Below, one piece after another: positions 1 to 12,900 of a stretch of 64,000 bases of DNA (position 1 is the first letter of the stretch; the number at the start of each line of letters is the position of its first letter). Source of the DNA: Acheta domesticus (Eukaryota; Arthropoda; Insecta; Orthoptera; Gryllidae); contig JAHLJT010000631.1 of assembly GCA_031308135.1 (NCBI GenBank), forward strand, positions 221,641,433-221,705,432. The letters are read 5' to 3'. Both the position numbers and the translations under genes were made by a program. A model generated the notes under the pieces. The model saw only the letters and a program-made list of their open reading frames with translations. It did no database searches and had not been told where the DNA came from.

Positions 1-500
1 AAATTCTCAATGACGATGAAATTGTTGTAAGTGTGAGAGAAGATGTTGAAGTGGAAGTGGAAGAAGAACTTTCTGCTGATGTTGAAGTAGACGCTGGACC
101 ATCAGCTAGTGAAGCATTTGCCGGCCTCGAGACTGCTTTGAGTGGATGGAGCGTCAGCCCGAGTGTGACCACTTGCAACTCGCTCACCGTCAAGCGAATG
201 CGTGACCTGGCTGCCCGAAAACGGTTGAAGACCGCAAAACAGCTTACATTAACGGAGATGTTTAAAAAACAATGATTTTTATTTCTAAACTTGTACATAA
301 GTACATTTTATTTATATTTAAAACATGTGAAAATTTCATGTTTCTTTCATTTAATTCGATAAAAAAATAGTGCAATATCAAAACGTAGCTTTTATTCTCT
401 CCAATTGCAATTTTTTTAAAAAAAATCCGATTATCCGAATATTTGATTATCTGAATGGGTCCCGGTCCCCATTAATTCGGATAATTGGAGTTCTACTGTA
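1..500 (+). mobile_element. 3' end of a pogo/Tigger-type DNA transposon
   Basis: The right-hand part of a Tigger-like element cut by the window edge. A transposase C-terminus is followed by an AT-rich 3' tail. The end is a terminal inverted repeat that reads inward as CAGTAGAACTCCAATTATCC, with its last G at about 498 and a TA dinucleotide at 499-500, the target expected for this superfamily. The left end lies outside the window. Confidence 0.8.
3..275 (+). pseudogene. Tigger/pogo transposase, C-terminal fragment
   Basis: Open from the first bases of the window to a TGA at 273-275. The acidic stretch (EVEVEEELSADVEVD) and the basic ending (RMRDLAARKRLKTAKQ, then LTEMFKKQ) are typical of the tail that follows the DDE catalytic domain in Tigger/jerky-type transposases. 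The catalytic part is not in the window, so activity cannot be judged. The terminal inverted repeat some 220 bp downstream supports the assignment. Confidence 0.75.
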
Positions 501-711
501 TTGTAAAAATTGAGTATTGGTTTGCCCAAATGTTATGTATGTAATGTTATGTAAATTTTAAAATGTACAAACCCCCGAAAGGCAAAACTGCCGAACAGGA
601 AGAAAAAAAATTTAAAAAATTCTTTATCGCTGAAAATCTCGGCGACAAAATGAAGAGATGGCTTAACCTCGCGAATGTAGTGATGAGTTCTTACTTTCTT
701 GCATACTGATT
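501..711. other. AT-rich spacer
   Basis: No coding or repeat structure recognised between the Tigger end and the next repeat. Confidence 0.4.
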
Positions 712-1560
712 ACGCAGTATAGGGAAAGTATTGTAATGCTGCGGGAAAAATAGGTGCTTTTTGACAGAAAAACACTTATTACCGGGGCCCTGATAATAAA
801 AAAGTAAAACTAGTGTTCCTTTATGTAGTAAATTAATTCATCTAACACATTGGAAAGATAGAATCCTTGTTTTGTAGGTCCTTGATACCGAAAAATCGAT
901 AGAAGGGAAAATGTCTGCGTGTACGCATGCACTCAACGCTAGCGCTTAAACCGTTCAGCTGATTATTTCCAAAATTAATATTCCCCGATCGATCTGATCG
1001 AACTCGAGGCTGTGGGAATTTGAAAAGAGCATTTTGATTTTTAGGGTACTTTCCATAAAGTTTTAAAATTGCAAAAGTGTTCTTTTTGGGGCCGTCGTCC
1101 CACAACTGTAATATTGAAGATAGATATTTTTTCCTTAAAGAAATCTATTTCTTAAAGACGATCTTGAAATAAGGTCTTGTTCAATTTTTTCGATACTGTG
1201 AATAGTTTTCGTACAATTTTGACGACCTTTGGTCCCGACGGCGGATCGTTCTATTGTCTGTCTTTCCACCTGTCTGTGGTCAAGACAACCGCGTAAACTG
1301 TTTCAGCCGATTCTCTCCAGAATATATATACCCCGATCCATCTGATCGAACTCAAGACCCCTGCGAGTTTGAAATAGATATTTTGAGTTTGAAGGTACTT
1401 TGAATAACAACTCAACAACATGTTCAAACTTTTCTAAAAATGTCTCCAAATTGTTTGAATAAACTTTGTATTCGGATAATGTAAAGAACTCTTTAAAAAG
1501 CGCGTGGGTCTAATTTCTGATTTTTCGACAAATGCAATATTTCAGTTTTCTTGGTGTCAA
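712..1560 (+). repeat. Diverged family-X-like interspersed repeat
   Basis: Starts with a degraded version of the family X terminus (GTATAGGGAAAGT, then TGTAATGCTGCG). It carries internal landmarks shared with other copies: CCCCGATCGATCTGATCGAACTC, shown in part as CCCCGATCGATCTG, a GTCTGTC-rich stretch, and a run beginning GGTACTTT. No open reading frame. An older subfamily close to the copy at 5840-6330. Confidence 0.5.
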
Positions 1561-1826
1561 AGAATATAAAAAACTTAAACAATTTCTCTAAAGTCTTGCA
1601 ATGCGGCGATAACACTAAATGAAAAGCACAAGGCAAGGCTGCATGATTGGTACAATAAAGAAAGTGAAATTAGTTTAAACATTGCGAAATGCATTGAAGC
1701 CTACGAGGCACAAATGAATAATTATTCTAAAACACATGTCTAGACTTTACAACAAGACTACACTCTTAGTAAAAATGCTCCTCCTTTACATATCTGTCTA
1801 GTAGGGGGTCTGAATGCACACACAAA

Positions 1827-2175
1827 ATGCCCTTCGCTGAAAGCAAATGTCCACGGGCTAGATCCGCTCTCCATGGTCGGCGCTTTATAGTCCAGCGTCT
1901 ATTTGCCATGCACTCTTCCAGCTCCTTCCTGTCCAGCCGCCTTTTTCAGCCCTCTGTCCCGCCAGCCCCGCCTCTCCTGACCACGCCCCGAAGTCATTCC
2001 GGGCGAGTGGGAGGGGGATCAGCCGGGCAGGGGAAGAGGGGCGAGACTGGCGGCGGCGGCGACGGTGGCGGCAGTGACCGCGGTGACGCCGACGTGGAGT
2101 GGCCTGGCATCAACCTCGCGCCTCCTGATGCACGAGGCAAGGCTCCATGCGTAGAGGCGCAGGGGAAACAATGAT
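1827..2175 (+). other. GC-rich island, possible exon or promoter-proximal sequence
   Basis: A roughly 350-bp GC-rich patch with GGCGGCGGCGGCGAC-type triplets in an otherwise AT-rich region, containing a 115-codon plus-strand reading frame (1827-2174). The translation is low-complexity and matches no family I recognise. Its position about 1.6 kb upstream of the first ITIH-A exon makes a promoter-proximal CpG-rich exon conceivable, but I see no signal peptide and no clear donor site. Confidence 0.25.
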
Positions 2176-3760
2176 TAAATAATTTTTTAATTAATTAATT
2201 AATTAATTTTTTTAAGTGGGACGCGCGAAATTCATGTTCGCGCCCCATAACACACAGATGCACCATGGAACTCCCATAATTGGCTGGAAGACCACTAAGA
2301 GCGCCCAGCTGGACGAAAGTCACTACAACTCTAACCGCGCCGAGAAAATGTGCTAACACTTGGCGTCTTTCTACAACTATAATATTAAGGTTGAGATTAT
2401 TTTCTTATTGGAATCTATTGTTCAAAGACAGGTCTTCAAATAGACAGGTACAATTTTTTCCAAACTGTGTTTGTGCATTATTTTGCGTGAAATATAGGCA
2501 AATGTTTAACAGTTATTTTCTCAAAAATGAATCTAATTTTTGGCTTTAAATTTTCTCGTGAGTGTCAGGGGACGGCCTAAGTAGTTCTAGTCCCATTTTG
2601 GGAGAATTCTCGGTATTTTAAAAAATTGCGAAAAATAAGATTGCAAAAATACAATATTAAAGATAGATATTTTTATATTAAAAGAAAATTTATTCTAAAA
2701 AATATCTCTTTAAAAAACATATAACGTTTTCAAAAAAATAGTAGTTTTCGTATAATTTATGTACGGAGTTAATTCAATGAGAAAGTTATCGTAAAACGGC
2801 TTCCTATTTTTCCTAGCATTTCTTTCTCGTAAGTTTTGAAGAAGAAGAATATGGTGCTTGTTCTGTTTTTGGCGAAGACTTTATTTTCGAACTTTGCAGA
2901 AGTCGATACATTGTTGATGAAAGTAATTTTTTGTTAAATTGTTAAACACATTTCATTTTTCTTCAAGAACTGAGTTTTTAGAACAAATAGAACACTTTGT
3001 ATACAAGTGATGGCTGAGATGTGATAATACGAAAGAAATACTTGTAATATATAAATAATATAAATAATGTATAAATGTGAAAATATGAAAGGGTACTTTA
3101 CATAAAGTCCCTGTAATATTTTCAAGAAAGGGCGCCAAAATTTCCGATTAAATTTTGACTTCTAAGATTGCCTAAAGAAATCGTAAGAGAAAGGTTGTTA
3201 TTTTCCTTGAAATGTCTGATTTTTGAAAATTTGCAAAAATTCAAAAGTCAAAACTTTTTTCGGCTTCTTCCTAAGCTAAAATGATGATAATAATGTTTTT
3301 TCTTGATGAATTGTTTTTCAGAAACAAACATTTTCAATTTGGGAACAGTATACACATAAGAATGAAAATTGAATTTTTTGAATTATAATGGATTTATTAT
3401 TCAAAACCAGAATTCTAATGGTGTAGAAAGGATACTCGAAATTAAACCTACTTAAAGTTTAGCAAGTGTATTATTATGAACGTCTTATAATAGTTTAGAA
3501 TCGTCATGATTATTATTAAATATCTCGAGTAAAAGTAATAAATGTATTTTTTCATGGAATGAGAATCTAAGATGAATGTTATATTCTAATAGAATTGATC
3601 TGTGATCCACACTAAAACAAAACGTATACAACCGGAAATATTTATTGCAAGATATGCATTTTTGGATGTAATCTGATAGCAATTTAAAAGTGCACCTTAT
3701 TCAATTTTATGTACACTAACCACTATTTACGCGCGTTTCGTATTTTTACTTTCTCTACAG
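2176..3760. other. AT-rich non-coding stretch upstream of ITIH-A exon
   Basis: Begins with a short AATT repeat (about 2176-2205). The rest is AT-rich, with only short chance reading frames. Fragments resemble the diverged family X interior, with AAAATTGC runs and a GATAGATATTTTT motif near 2660. No gene seen. Confidence 0.4.
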
Positions 3761-3918
3761 CGGCCTGACATCAGGATTCTCGAGATTCGGACGGATGTCC
3801 ATCATCGCTACGCTCGCACGGAAGTGTACAGCGTGGTGCTCAACCCGGCCGAAGAGGCGCAGGAGGTCATTTTCAAGACAGTGCTGCCAGATGAAGCTTT
3901 CGTCTCGAGTTTCGCAAT
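3761..3918 (+). CDS. ITIH-A exon 1 visible (VIT domain start)
   Basis: 158 bp between a good acceptor (TTCTCTACAG) and a consensus donor (GTGAGT). It encodes ILEIRTDVHHRYARTEVYSV and ends LPDEAFVSSFA plus two bases of a split codon. This is the first half of the VIT domain; the family shows a conserved RYA(R/H)T and a P..AF.. pattern here. It has the same length and phase as exon 24335-24492 of copy B. The next exon lies 6.3 kb downstream. Confidence 0.85.
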
Positions 3919-6900
3919 GTGAGTTTTGTAGTTGTACCTCTTAAGTGGTTTATGAAACAACGCAGCTCCGTGAGCTTTTACTTTCTCGCCATTACCAACG
4001 TAAGAAGAGAAAGCATTGCAGTCGTGAGCCGGAAACGGCGAATTTTTGACAGGAAATTCTAATTATCGGGCCCTGGAAACAAAAAAGTGGATAAATCCTG
4101 TTCCTACGTACAGTAAATTACTTCCTTTAATTCGTCGTGTAGCGTGCGTCGTGTGTTCTGGCTTGGCATAGCGCGGATCGGACGGATGATGCGCGGATGT
4201 TCATTTGAATTCCGATTGTGTTTTTTTGCAAACGCAGTAATGTCGAACGCGGACGATAGTGTAAAAAGATTAGAATGTTAGTTTTGATTTTCAGGTTAAA
4301 AATGAGAAGCAGTAGATAAAATCCCGGACAGTAAAGTAGAAGCGAATTGCGTGTGTGGAACACACGAATGCCATATGGATGGAAATGGGATAAGCAATAC
4401 TATCGGTCAAGAACGCAGAGATTCCGTAACAGGAAGTAAATAAAGGGGACATTTTTGTATTTTCTTCAAAATTGACTATTGTAGGAAGACCAAGTTCTGT
4501 AACCAATAAATTTTATTGATTTTAGAAATTAGTAATTAAAGGGGAAAATCGGTCAAGCATGCTAAGGGAAGTTAATAATAATAAATTAATAACATAAAAC
4601 AGGAACAGATTGTCTACTAATCACTCGTGTCTTGTTTTTTAAGTGATGTTTTGTTTACAACTGAATATCTTATAATTTGACGTGTATAGTATAATACAAA
4701 CGCAGTCTGATAATAACAAGGGAGTATCGTTGTTTTTTTAAACAGCTACAAGGAGAACACGTAGTATTTTTTTTACCGAGTTCCTGTATAGGCTGATTAT
4801 CGAACCCATAAATATAAATTTCCCCTGATGGTGTGGCTTCGAGGGATCCTATTTATTTATTTATTTAGTCAAAAAACAGTTAAAAACTGCGTATGACGAG
4901 CTATGGGCAGAAGTGAATTTTGTGCACGTTTTCATTATTCTGTGGTCTCTATCCTAAACCATATTTTAGTCGAATTTTGAATACAGAAAAGAGAGTTTTT
5001 TTTCGAGTTTTGTTGACAAAATATTCGCTCCTATATAATAAAATATATTTTCAAAGGTAAATTAGCTATAAATTCCGGCCCTGAACCCTCATGTTCTTCA
5101 TGAAAGAATATTACTTTTTGCCGCTATAATATGAAAAACGATCATTTGAATAACTATATTTCCCACTGAAATTCAGAAGACGTGCACAAATAATGAAGTT
5201 ACATTTATGTCCAGAAGCAAAACAAGGGACCATCTCAGCATTTGCTCAAGGATCAGGGAAACTGGACGAAAAACCTGATCGAGATGGGGGCCATCAACCC
5301 AGAAACTGTGGTACAATAGTTGTTACAGGTTCTTTAGAATTATACAGTCCAAATGATAAATAATTACATTAACTATCATTGTTAAAATTAATTCTACTTT
5401 CCTTTTTGATGCTCGGTATAGTCTCGAATTGTATAGAAACAGTTATGCAGCAGAAAAGATTTTACTTGGGACTTAAACTTTTCTATTGAATTTAATCGTT
5501 TAATGTCTTCTGGCAAAGTGTTGTAGAGTAATGTACATGAATTGTATGTGAATTTTTTGTAGTGAGCTGTTGATACTGCCACTTGGTGAATATGATTACT
5601 ACGTCGTGTGTTATACTTAAAGACATCGGCGTTTGCTGAAAATATATTCCCGCCCTTAAGTAAGTCATTTTTGACAAAAACTACTGATTCGACTTTTTAG
5701 ACTATATGGGCTATAAAGCCGCCTTTGTATCCGGCTTATATAGACCAATGTAGACTTATCAACCTGTCTCCACAATGTCGTGACCTGTCTCCATATTGCA
5801 CAGAAGACGCGATTTGGAAGGAAATCTGCCTTTTTCATTACAAAATGCCCGCAACCATATAAAAGTTTTTGTTGTGGCCCTTGAAGTGTGTCACCACTGG
5901 CCAAAACTCTTCAAAAGATTTTCTTCTAAATTGATTTTCCCCGATCGATATGAACGAACTCGAGGCTTTGGGAGTTTCAAACGGATAGTTTAATATTTGA
6001 GGGTACTGTACCTGAAGCCCCAAAAAATGTTCAAAATTTTCTAAAAAATGGGTCCAATTTTATCTCGGTCTTTGTCCTCGGATAACGTGAAGGACGCTTA
6101 AGAGAATGGTGCATGTCTCAAATTCGAGATTTTTCGAAAATTGCAATAGAGCACATTTTGAGGGCGTCTTTCTAGGACTACAATATTGAAGATAGATATT
6201 TTTTCCTTAATTAAATTTATTCTTTAAACACATCTTGAAATAAGGTCATGTTCAATTTTTCGAAAACAAGAGTGGTTTTCAAGTAATTTTGCTCAGAATA
6301 TAGGCAATTGAACATTAAGGTGCATAATCGAGAGGTTATTTCGAGCAAGAAATCCTGCACCAGCAACACTTTCTCATTTATGGACCTCTGTAGAGGCAGC
6401 AGAGCGCAATATTTCTGCAGAGGACTTCAAACGACTAGTTGCTGAGTCCATGACCTTACGTTCATGGTATGAGTAGATGCGGAAATTCGCCGGGCGAAAT
6501 TATAATAAGAGATATCTAATGTATATTATGTCAATGTATATTACTACGTACGCGTATATACGTACGTGTACGAGAAAGTGAAAACCAACTAGTGGCGCTC
6601 CGCGCAGACTTTCTTGTACTTAATAGTTACCTCTTCTTTTCAGTTGCGCATATGATATCAGTTTTGGTCCATTCTCTTTGCGGATGCCATCTTGCGGTAT
6701 CTATGCAATCTATCAAAGTTCGTCGTGATAAGAAGCCTCTTCCGGGGTCGAATCCGAATGAAGATCTCCCTTGTGCTTGATCAATATCACTCCGAGGTGA
6801 CCTTCAAGCTCACATCGCCCTTGTACCATTTATACATACAACACACTTAGTGGATTGATTAGCACATATATTCCCAAGGGAGCACGTGGACCTATCTTGG

Positions 6901-9900
6901 TGGGCACTCCATTATTCTGAATGTAGTCAGTTCCTCAATTATGCACGCAACGCACATTGCGCATTTGCGTTTAATTGTTAGGTCAACATTTGATGGAGGC
7001 TTTCAGGTGTTAAGGAGTCGCAAAGGGAAAGGGAATGCCCTCACACTACAAACACAACTACAAATATTAATACCCTGCACGCGCTTCACGCCTACACCCC
7101 GATTGCATTGTACAAATTCTTCCTCCGTACAGATACAGCACGTGCAGACAGAATACTACATATGGTTACATGGGCAGCGCCATGTGAGACTCGCACGTCC
7201 AGCAACAGAGAGAACCGCGGACCAGAAACGCCGCATCAATACTGCATGTACCCGCCGCGGCTAGTACGACAAGAAGTCCTGAAGCGGGCTGGCATCCCAT
7301 CGAACTGGTGGCGAGTAGTGTCTTGCGGTACACTGTTCCACGCCTCCTAAACTCCCTCACGCAGTGCAGGAAGAGTTGTTGGAGGAGTCGCAGCACGGGT
7401 CAGGTGTTGGCCCATCACGTCCCACACATGATGGCCGCCGAGTGTGCCGGCCAGCGCATTTGACGAACATTGCAGAGAGCGTGTTGCGTAGCGCAGGCAG
7501 TGTGATGGCGGGCATTGCCCTGCTGGAACGGCGCACCACCCCCCTGTTGCAACAAAGGTATCAGCACAGGCAGCATACCTCGCTGGATGTATCCAGCGCT
7601 GATAAACGATCGCTCCACGAACATCAAAGACGAACATGCGTTGTAGCTGGTGGCATTCTACACCATCACTCCCAGGTGACGTGGACGAACACACTCTGGA
7701 CGCACGTGCTCGCCTGTGCGACGCCGCACACGAACACGACCATCACGGGCGTGCAGGTTGAAGCGAAGGCTCTCATCCATGAACGCCACTGCACGCCATT
7801 CCGTCTCCGACTTGACCCGCCCATTGCTCCACGTCAGACGTAACCGACCATGTTTCGGCGTGAGTGGCAGTCGGGCTAGCGGTATGCGCGATGGTAATCA
7901 TGCAGGAAGTAACCGGTTCCCAACAGCGCATAGAGACACGTTGGGGCACACATGTGTACGTACGGTCTGCCTACGCCGTCCTCAATACGTGTCGATCATG
8001 ATGTTCATCAGTGCTTCGCTGTCGCCCCGAAGTGTATCCACGGCTATGGGAATGCTCGCCTACCCATCGCCGTCAGCACCGACGTTGCATCATGGCCCAC
8101 GTGGTCAGCGATGCGCCGAAAGAACCACACGGCTTCGCGCAGGCCGACAATCAGACCCCGCTCAAACTAGTTAATTTGCTTAAAAGACGAGCGAGTGCGA
8201 CGCAGTGGCATAGGTAAGCCCCGACTAGAACTTATCGCAGTGGACAGCGCCTTTTAAAGCCGCGGAGTAGAGTGGAATAGCGAATCCGGGCCATTCCGTG
8301 ACGCAGTCCTTACGTCACTGGGCGTCAGTCATCCGTGAAATGTTAATTACGACTTCTACGACCCCCTCATCCCCAACGTCCCTTATCGCCGACTTGATTG
8401 CTCCAGCCCTTCCTGGTGTCGCAATACTTTTACCCGCAGTGGATTCGTTATCCACTCGCAACAATTGTTTCAGAATGAACGAAATTCGTCACATTACTTA
8501 ACATTGTATAAAATATTACTTTTCTAAAATGTTAAAACTGTCTTATCCAAAAATGTTATGTTCGATAGTTATTTTTTAAATAAGATCTGTTTGTTAAAAA
8601 GAAGGAAAATATTATACATACACAATTTTGTTTTCAATAATCTACATACTTTCGTATTCATTTCTACATATTTTCACTTTGGTTAAAAATTTCTTGTACC
8701 GTGTAAAAAGTTTTTGAACTCAGTCGTAAATGAAATTTGCCTGTGAGGAAGCCCAATCCCTGACTGCAGTTCTAATTTCTTTGTTGCTGCTGGACATCGG
8801 TGGGCAACAAAATTTTATTAAACATTTTAAAGTTCTACATATCGGTTCACAGACATACCATTAGGCCAGGAGAGACATCAAAAGGCGGGCTAAATATGTT
8901 GGAATCAGAAACTCATGCACGCTACGGCGATCGCGCGTCCATCTCATTCTCATTCACAAACGGACCTTATTTAAAAAATAACCTAAGTATTAGAAAAATG
9001 AAAGTGGAATTACAGTGCTTGTTACGTTAAAGAGTCGGATATTACTGTGTGTTATGTAATAATGTATATTCCATTATTTGATTTTGTAAAATTGTAAACA
9101 AAAATTACCATTTAAAAACGCAAAGATCGATTTTACAGAAAAACCTCCTCCCTCACGTACCATCATCGGAACACTGTGCGCCCGCAGCCGCGTCGGGCAC
9201 TTCCTTTGCTCCGCGGCTCGGTTCGGAGCAGGAGAGCAGATTTCTGCGACGGCACGGAGCATTGAGTTGGCAAGCACTGATTTAGACTATTACACTTTTT
9301 TGACAGATTTTACTATACATTGCCTGTGTAAAAGTTCAATTTCAAATTATTTTGAATTTTGAACATCAAGAAATATTGTCTCTTGAGGTGGACTGCTATT
9401 TTTCACATCAAGCTTTAGAATTTTGCAAATGAAGTCTTTATTACGTGTATTGTAAAAGTACACAGGCATGTGTACAATTAGTTTGTTACATGAAAACCAA
9501 TTGCTAAGTTGCTGTAATACTGACTTGGCAGAATCTAATAAACCATCTTGCATATGAAATTTAAATATAACATTAGTGTCATCTGTAAAAATAACCGTTC
9601 TAGCAAAACTACAGTTTGTTCCATAGTATTAATGTATAATGACGTATTATTGGCGGCATCGCAAGTTAGAAAGTTCAGAAAATAAATGTGATTTTCAGTC
9701 AAACGTTTATTTTCATATTATTATAACCAAACGGCAGTTTCCACATCATACATCGAATTGCCATCTGATTTTCTAAACAGATCTGTAAACGAAGTATTAG
9801 GAAGAATATAAAATAACGTTGTTAAACAATGTAATACGTATGTATGAATGTATGGACTTGGCGCGACAGCCCGCGAAAGGGCTCAAGCCTACTGGCGATG

Positions 9901-12900
9901 TCCCTGCGTCGCGGCCATGGGTTAAGAGGGTACGTGTGGTTAGCATGTAGACATCCCCATGCCGTCTGGTCTTCTCGACCTGAGAAGTGAATTTTCTGAT
10001 CGTCACACAGAAACATATACTGGAATATTACAAAGAAAACGTACACTACAGTCTTGCTTCCACAGGGAATTGAAACCGACGCCGCGTATTGGGAAGCGAG
10101 TACGCTGACCAACAGCAATCCGCAAAGCTGGCCAATGTATTGTAGAGATGGCTTTTCACATTGAGAAACATTTTGCCTCTTGCAAAATGATGATGCACTG
10201 TGTTCTTGGTACGTTAAAATCAAAGTATTTGTGACGAGTGTTCAGGGGTGTGATGTGTGCCTTAGCACGGTGGGCGGGCGCGTGTACCCCGCGCGCATCG
10301 AGGGCCGCGAGGAGGCGCGAGCGGAGTACCAGCAGGCGGTGCGCGCGGGGCGCACGGCGGCGCACGTGCAGCTGAGCGCGCGCCACGCCAACCTCTTCAC
10401 GGTGGCGCTCCACGTGGCGGCGCGCGACAAGGCCGCCTTCAACCTCACCTACGAGCAGCTGCTGGCGCGCGAGCAAGGCCGCTACCGCCTGCGCCTCATG
10501 CTCGACCCGGGCCAGGTGAGCCCCGCCCTTCACCCCCTCGCCCCCCTCAGCCACGCCCACTCAGCCAGGGACTGGTGCCTCTTGCAGGTGGTGCAGCGGC
10601 TGCTGGTGGAGGCGCGCGTGCGGGACTCGGCCCCTCTGACGCTGGTGCGGGTGGCCAAGCTCCGGGCAGCGGACAGCGAAGTGGACGCCGCCGCTGAGGG
10701 GCCCGACGACCCGCTGGCCACGGTGAGCGAGGCGCGTGGCGAGGGCTGAGCTGGCGCTGTGTGTGTGGTGGGAGATGGTGCCTCTGTTGGTGCAGGTGAA
10801 GCGGTTGGCGCCGGGGGAAGCGTTGGTGCGGTGGGAGCCTGACGAGGAGGCCCAGCGCCAGTTGGCGTCAGGCGAGGGGCTCCAGGGGCTGCTCGAGGTA
10901 AGTCCAATGCACCGCTTCAGCAAATGGCGTTTGATAGTCTTGCTATAAAGTACTAATACAAAAATTAAATATTTTACTTTGATGTACGGGAATAAATACT
11001 CCTTTAAAATGCTGTCTGTTTTCCAGCTGCAATACGATGTCGATCACAGCGCCGCCTCGCAGCTGCTGGTGTCTGACGGAGGATATTTCGTTCATTTTTT
11101 CTCCCTTCCCGATGGCGAACTGCCGCCCATGCCGAAACATGCGGTTTTTCTGCTCGATGTCAGTGGATCTATGCACGGTCGTAAGATAGAACAGGTCGGT
11201 TGAATGTCACAATTTACAATTTAAGCAATTAAGAATCTGTAACATTTACTCCAAGTTCTAATTATTGTAAGTGTGCATTTCATATTCAGGTTTTTTCAAA
11301 CTATTTTTCGACATTTCAATTATTACACGCTATTTTGTTTACAATAATCTTTTTAATAAATATTTGACATAATCTGAACTAAAAGGTATTTAGTGTCTTT
11401 TTTCGTTTTGATTTGTTCAATCAAAACTTAGTACCTACGGTGAATTGCTGGGTAATTTGGGTTCATATGGTTTTAACAAAAATGTTTCCCGAGAGAATTG
11501 CTTCTATGTGTTTACAGTTTGTCAGTATTTGTTCTCGCAAAGACTGTGGTTTTACAGGTGAGGGAGGCGATGACTGCGATTCTGTCAGAGCTTCGAGAGA
11601 GCGACACCTTCTCGCTGCTGACGTTCTCTACGGATACTTTAGTGTGGGTGCCTGGGAGAGGATTTGTGCCGGCGGCGGAGAGACTTGGCAACGCTGTGGT
11701 GGACGCCATCCCAGAGATCGTCGTCCAGGCGCAGGAGGCAGTAAGCCACTTACAGGATCAGGCAGGTAGGTTAACAAAAGAGCTTAGGTTCCCCGGGAGA
11801 ACCACCTGAGCGATGAGGAACACATTTAGAGATTAATATTAGCGAGCGCCATTCAATAGTTTAATTGAGATAGCTGAGTAAATACTTGTGATCTTGACTG
11901 TGTGTTACTCAATTTTTGGATATGTCTTGACTTTGATAATAATTATAAAGAAGAAACATATGTGCATTGAATATGTGAAGAAATTCCTCAACTTTTGTTA
12001 CCATAACAGCTATTTGTTTTGAATTGATGTGATTGTGTTATAGAAGGCAACCGTTAAAATTGATAACGGTCCGTTACTTCCCCTAATATATTTTTATTCA
12101 TCTGTTATATATAGTATTATTTCAGAGAAAAATATATTATCTGGTAGGTGTAATAATAATAACTAATCAATGTATTGTGATAAAATAATGAGTTATTCTA
12201 CTTAATTTAATTTAATTTGCTAGCTCAGTTTTTTGGTTCTCATGCTCTCTATACAGAGAAGCCTGGAAGTCTGAAATTATTTATATTCCGAAGGAATTAC
12301 ATATAACGTGGCACAACAATAATTTTGTTTATTAAAAATTGGATTTGGGATTAACAATATAAATTCTCTTGATTGATTGCATGCATCAGGTTCACGGTAC
12401 CGAATTGTCCGGCGTTGTGAAACGATGGCCCCGCAGTCCGTAGCCCCTTGGCTTCCGCGCCGAAAATCTCTCTTCGCGCCGGTCGTCGCCGAAGTCGTCT
12501 GCTTCTTTCTTGCTGACTCACTTCTCGCCCTATTGTTCCACAATCTATCCTCCCTATTCACGTCGATGTCCAACTTAAATAATTCAGCTTACACACACCG
12601 CTACCACCAGGATGCCAGTCAACCACCAACTCTCACTCGTCCAGCGCCCCCTTTCGCCCCTCAACAACCTTCGTTACCTAGTAACCGCGACCGTCCAGAT
12701 TAAAGCGTGGCGTTTGTTTTGTAATATTTTGTATATTACAGCTCCGTACGTCCAGATTAAGGCGCGGCGTTTGTTCTGTAATATTTTGTATATTACAGTA
12801 TATCTCAAGAGTACGACGTATAGTAAAGCGAACAGAGGTGTGTAATCGTGTTGTGGGGTTGAACCAGGGTTTAGGGTTGCGCGGTTCCTTTGGTTCCTTT

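Larger units (their letters stand above)
3919..10265 (+). other. ITIH-A intron 1, transposon-filled
   Basis: A 6.3-kb intron holding a diverged family X end (about 3990-4100), a minus-strand LINE 3' end (4851-5640), a family X relative (5840-6330), two Tc1 transposase remnants on opposite strands (6336-6476 and 7237-8190), a LINE reverse transcriptase scrap (9347-9600) and a tRNA-like SINE (9830-10140). No conserved host exon seen between the two VIT exons. Confidence 0.7.

Noticed and set aside
7364..7843. 159-codon plus-strand reading frame
   Set aside because: It is the antisense shadow of the degraded Tc1 transposase, whose minus-strand translation gives recognisable motifs.
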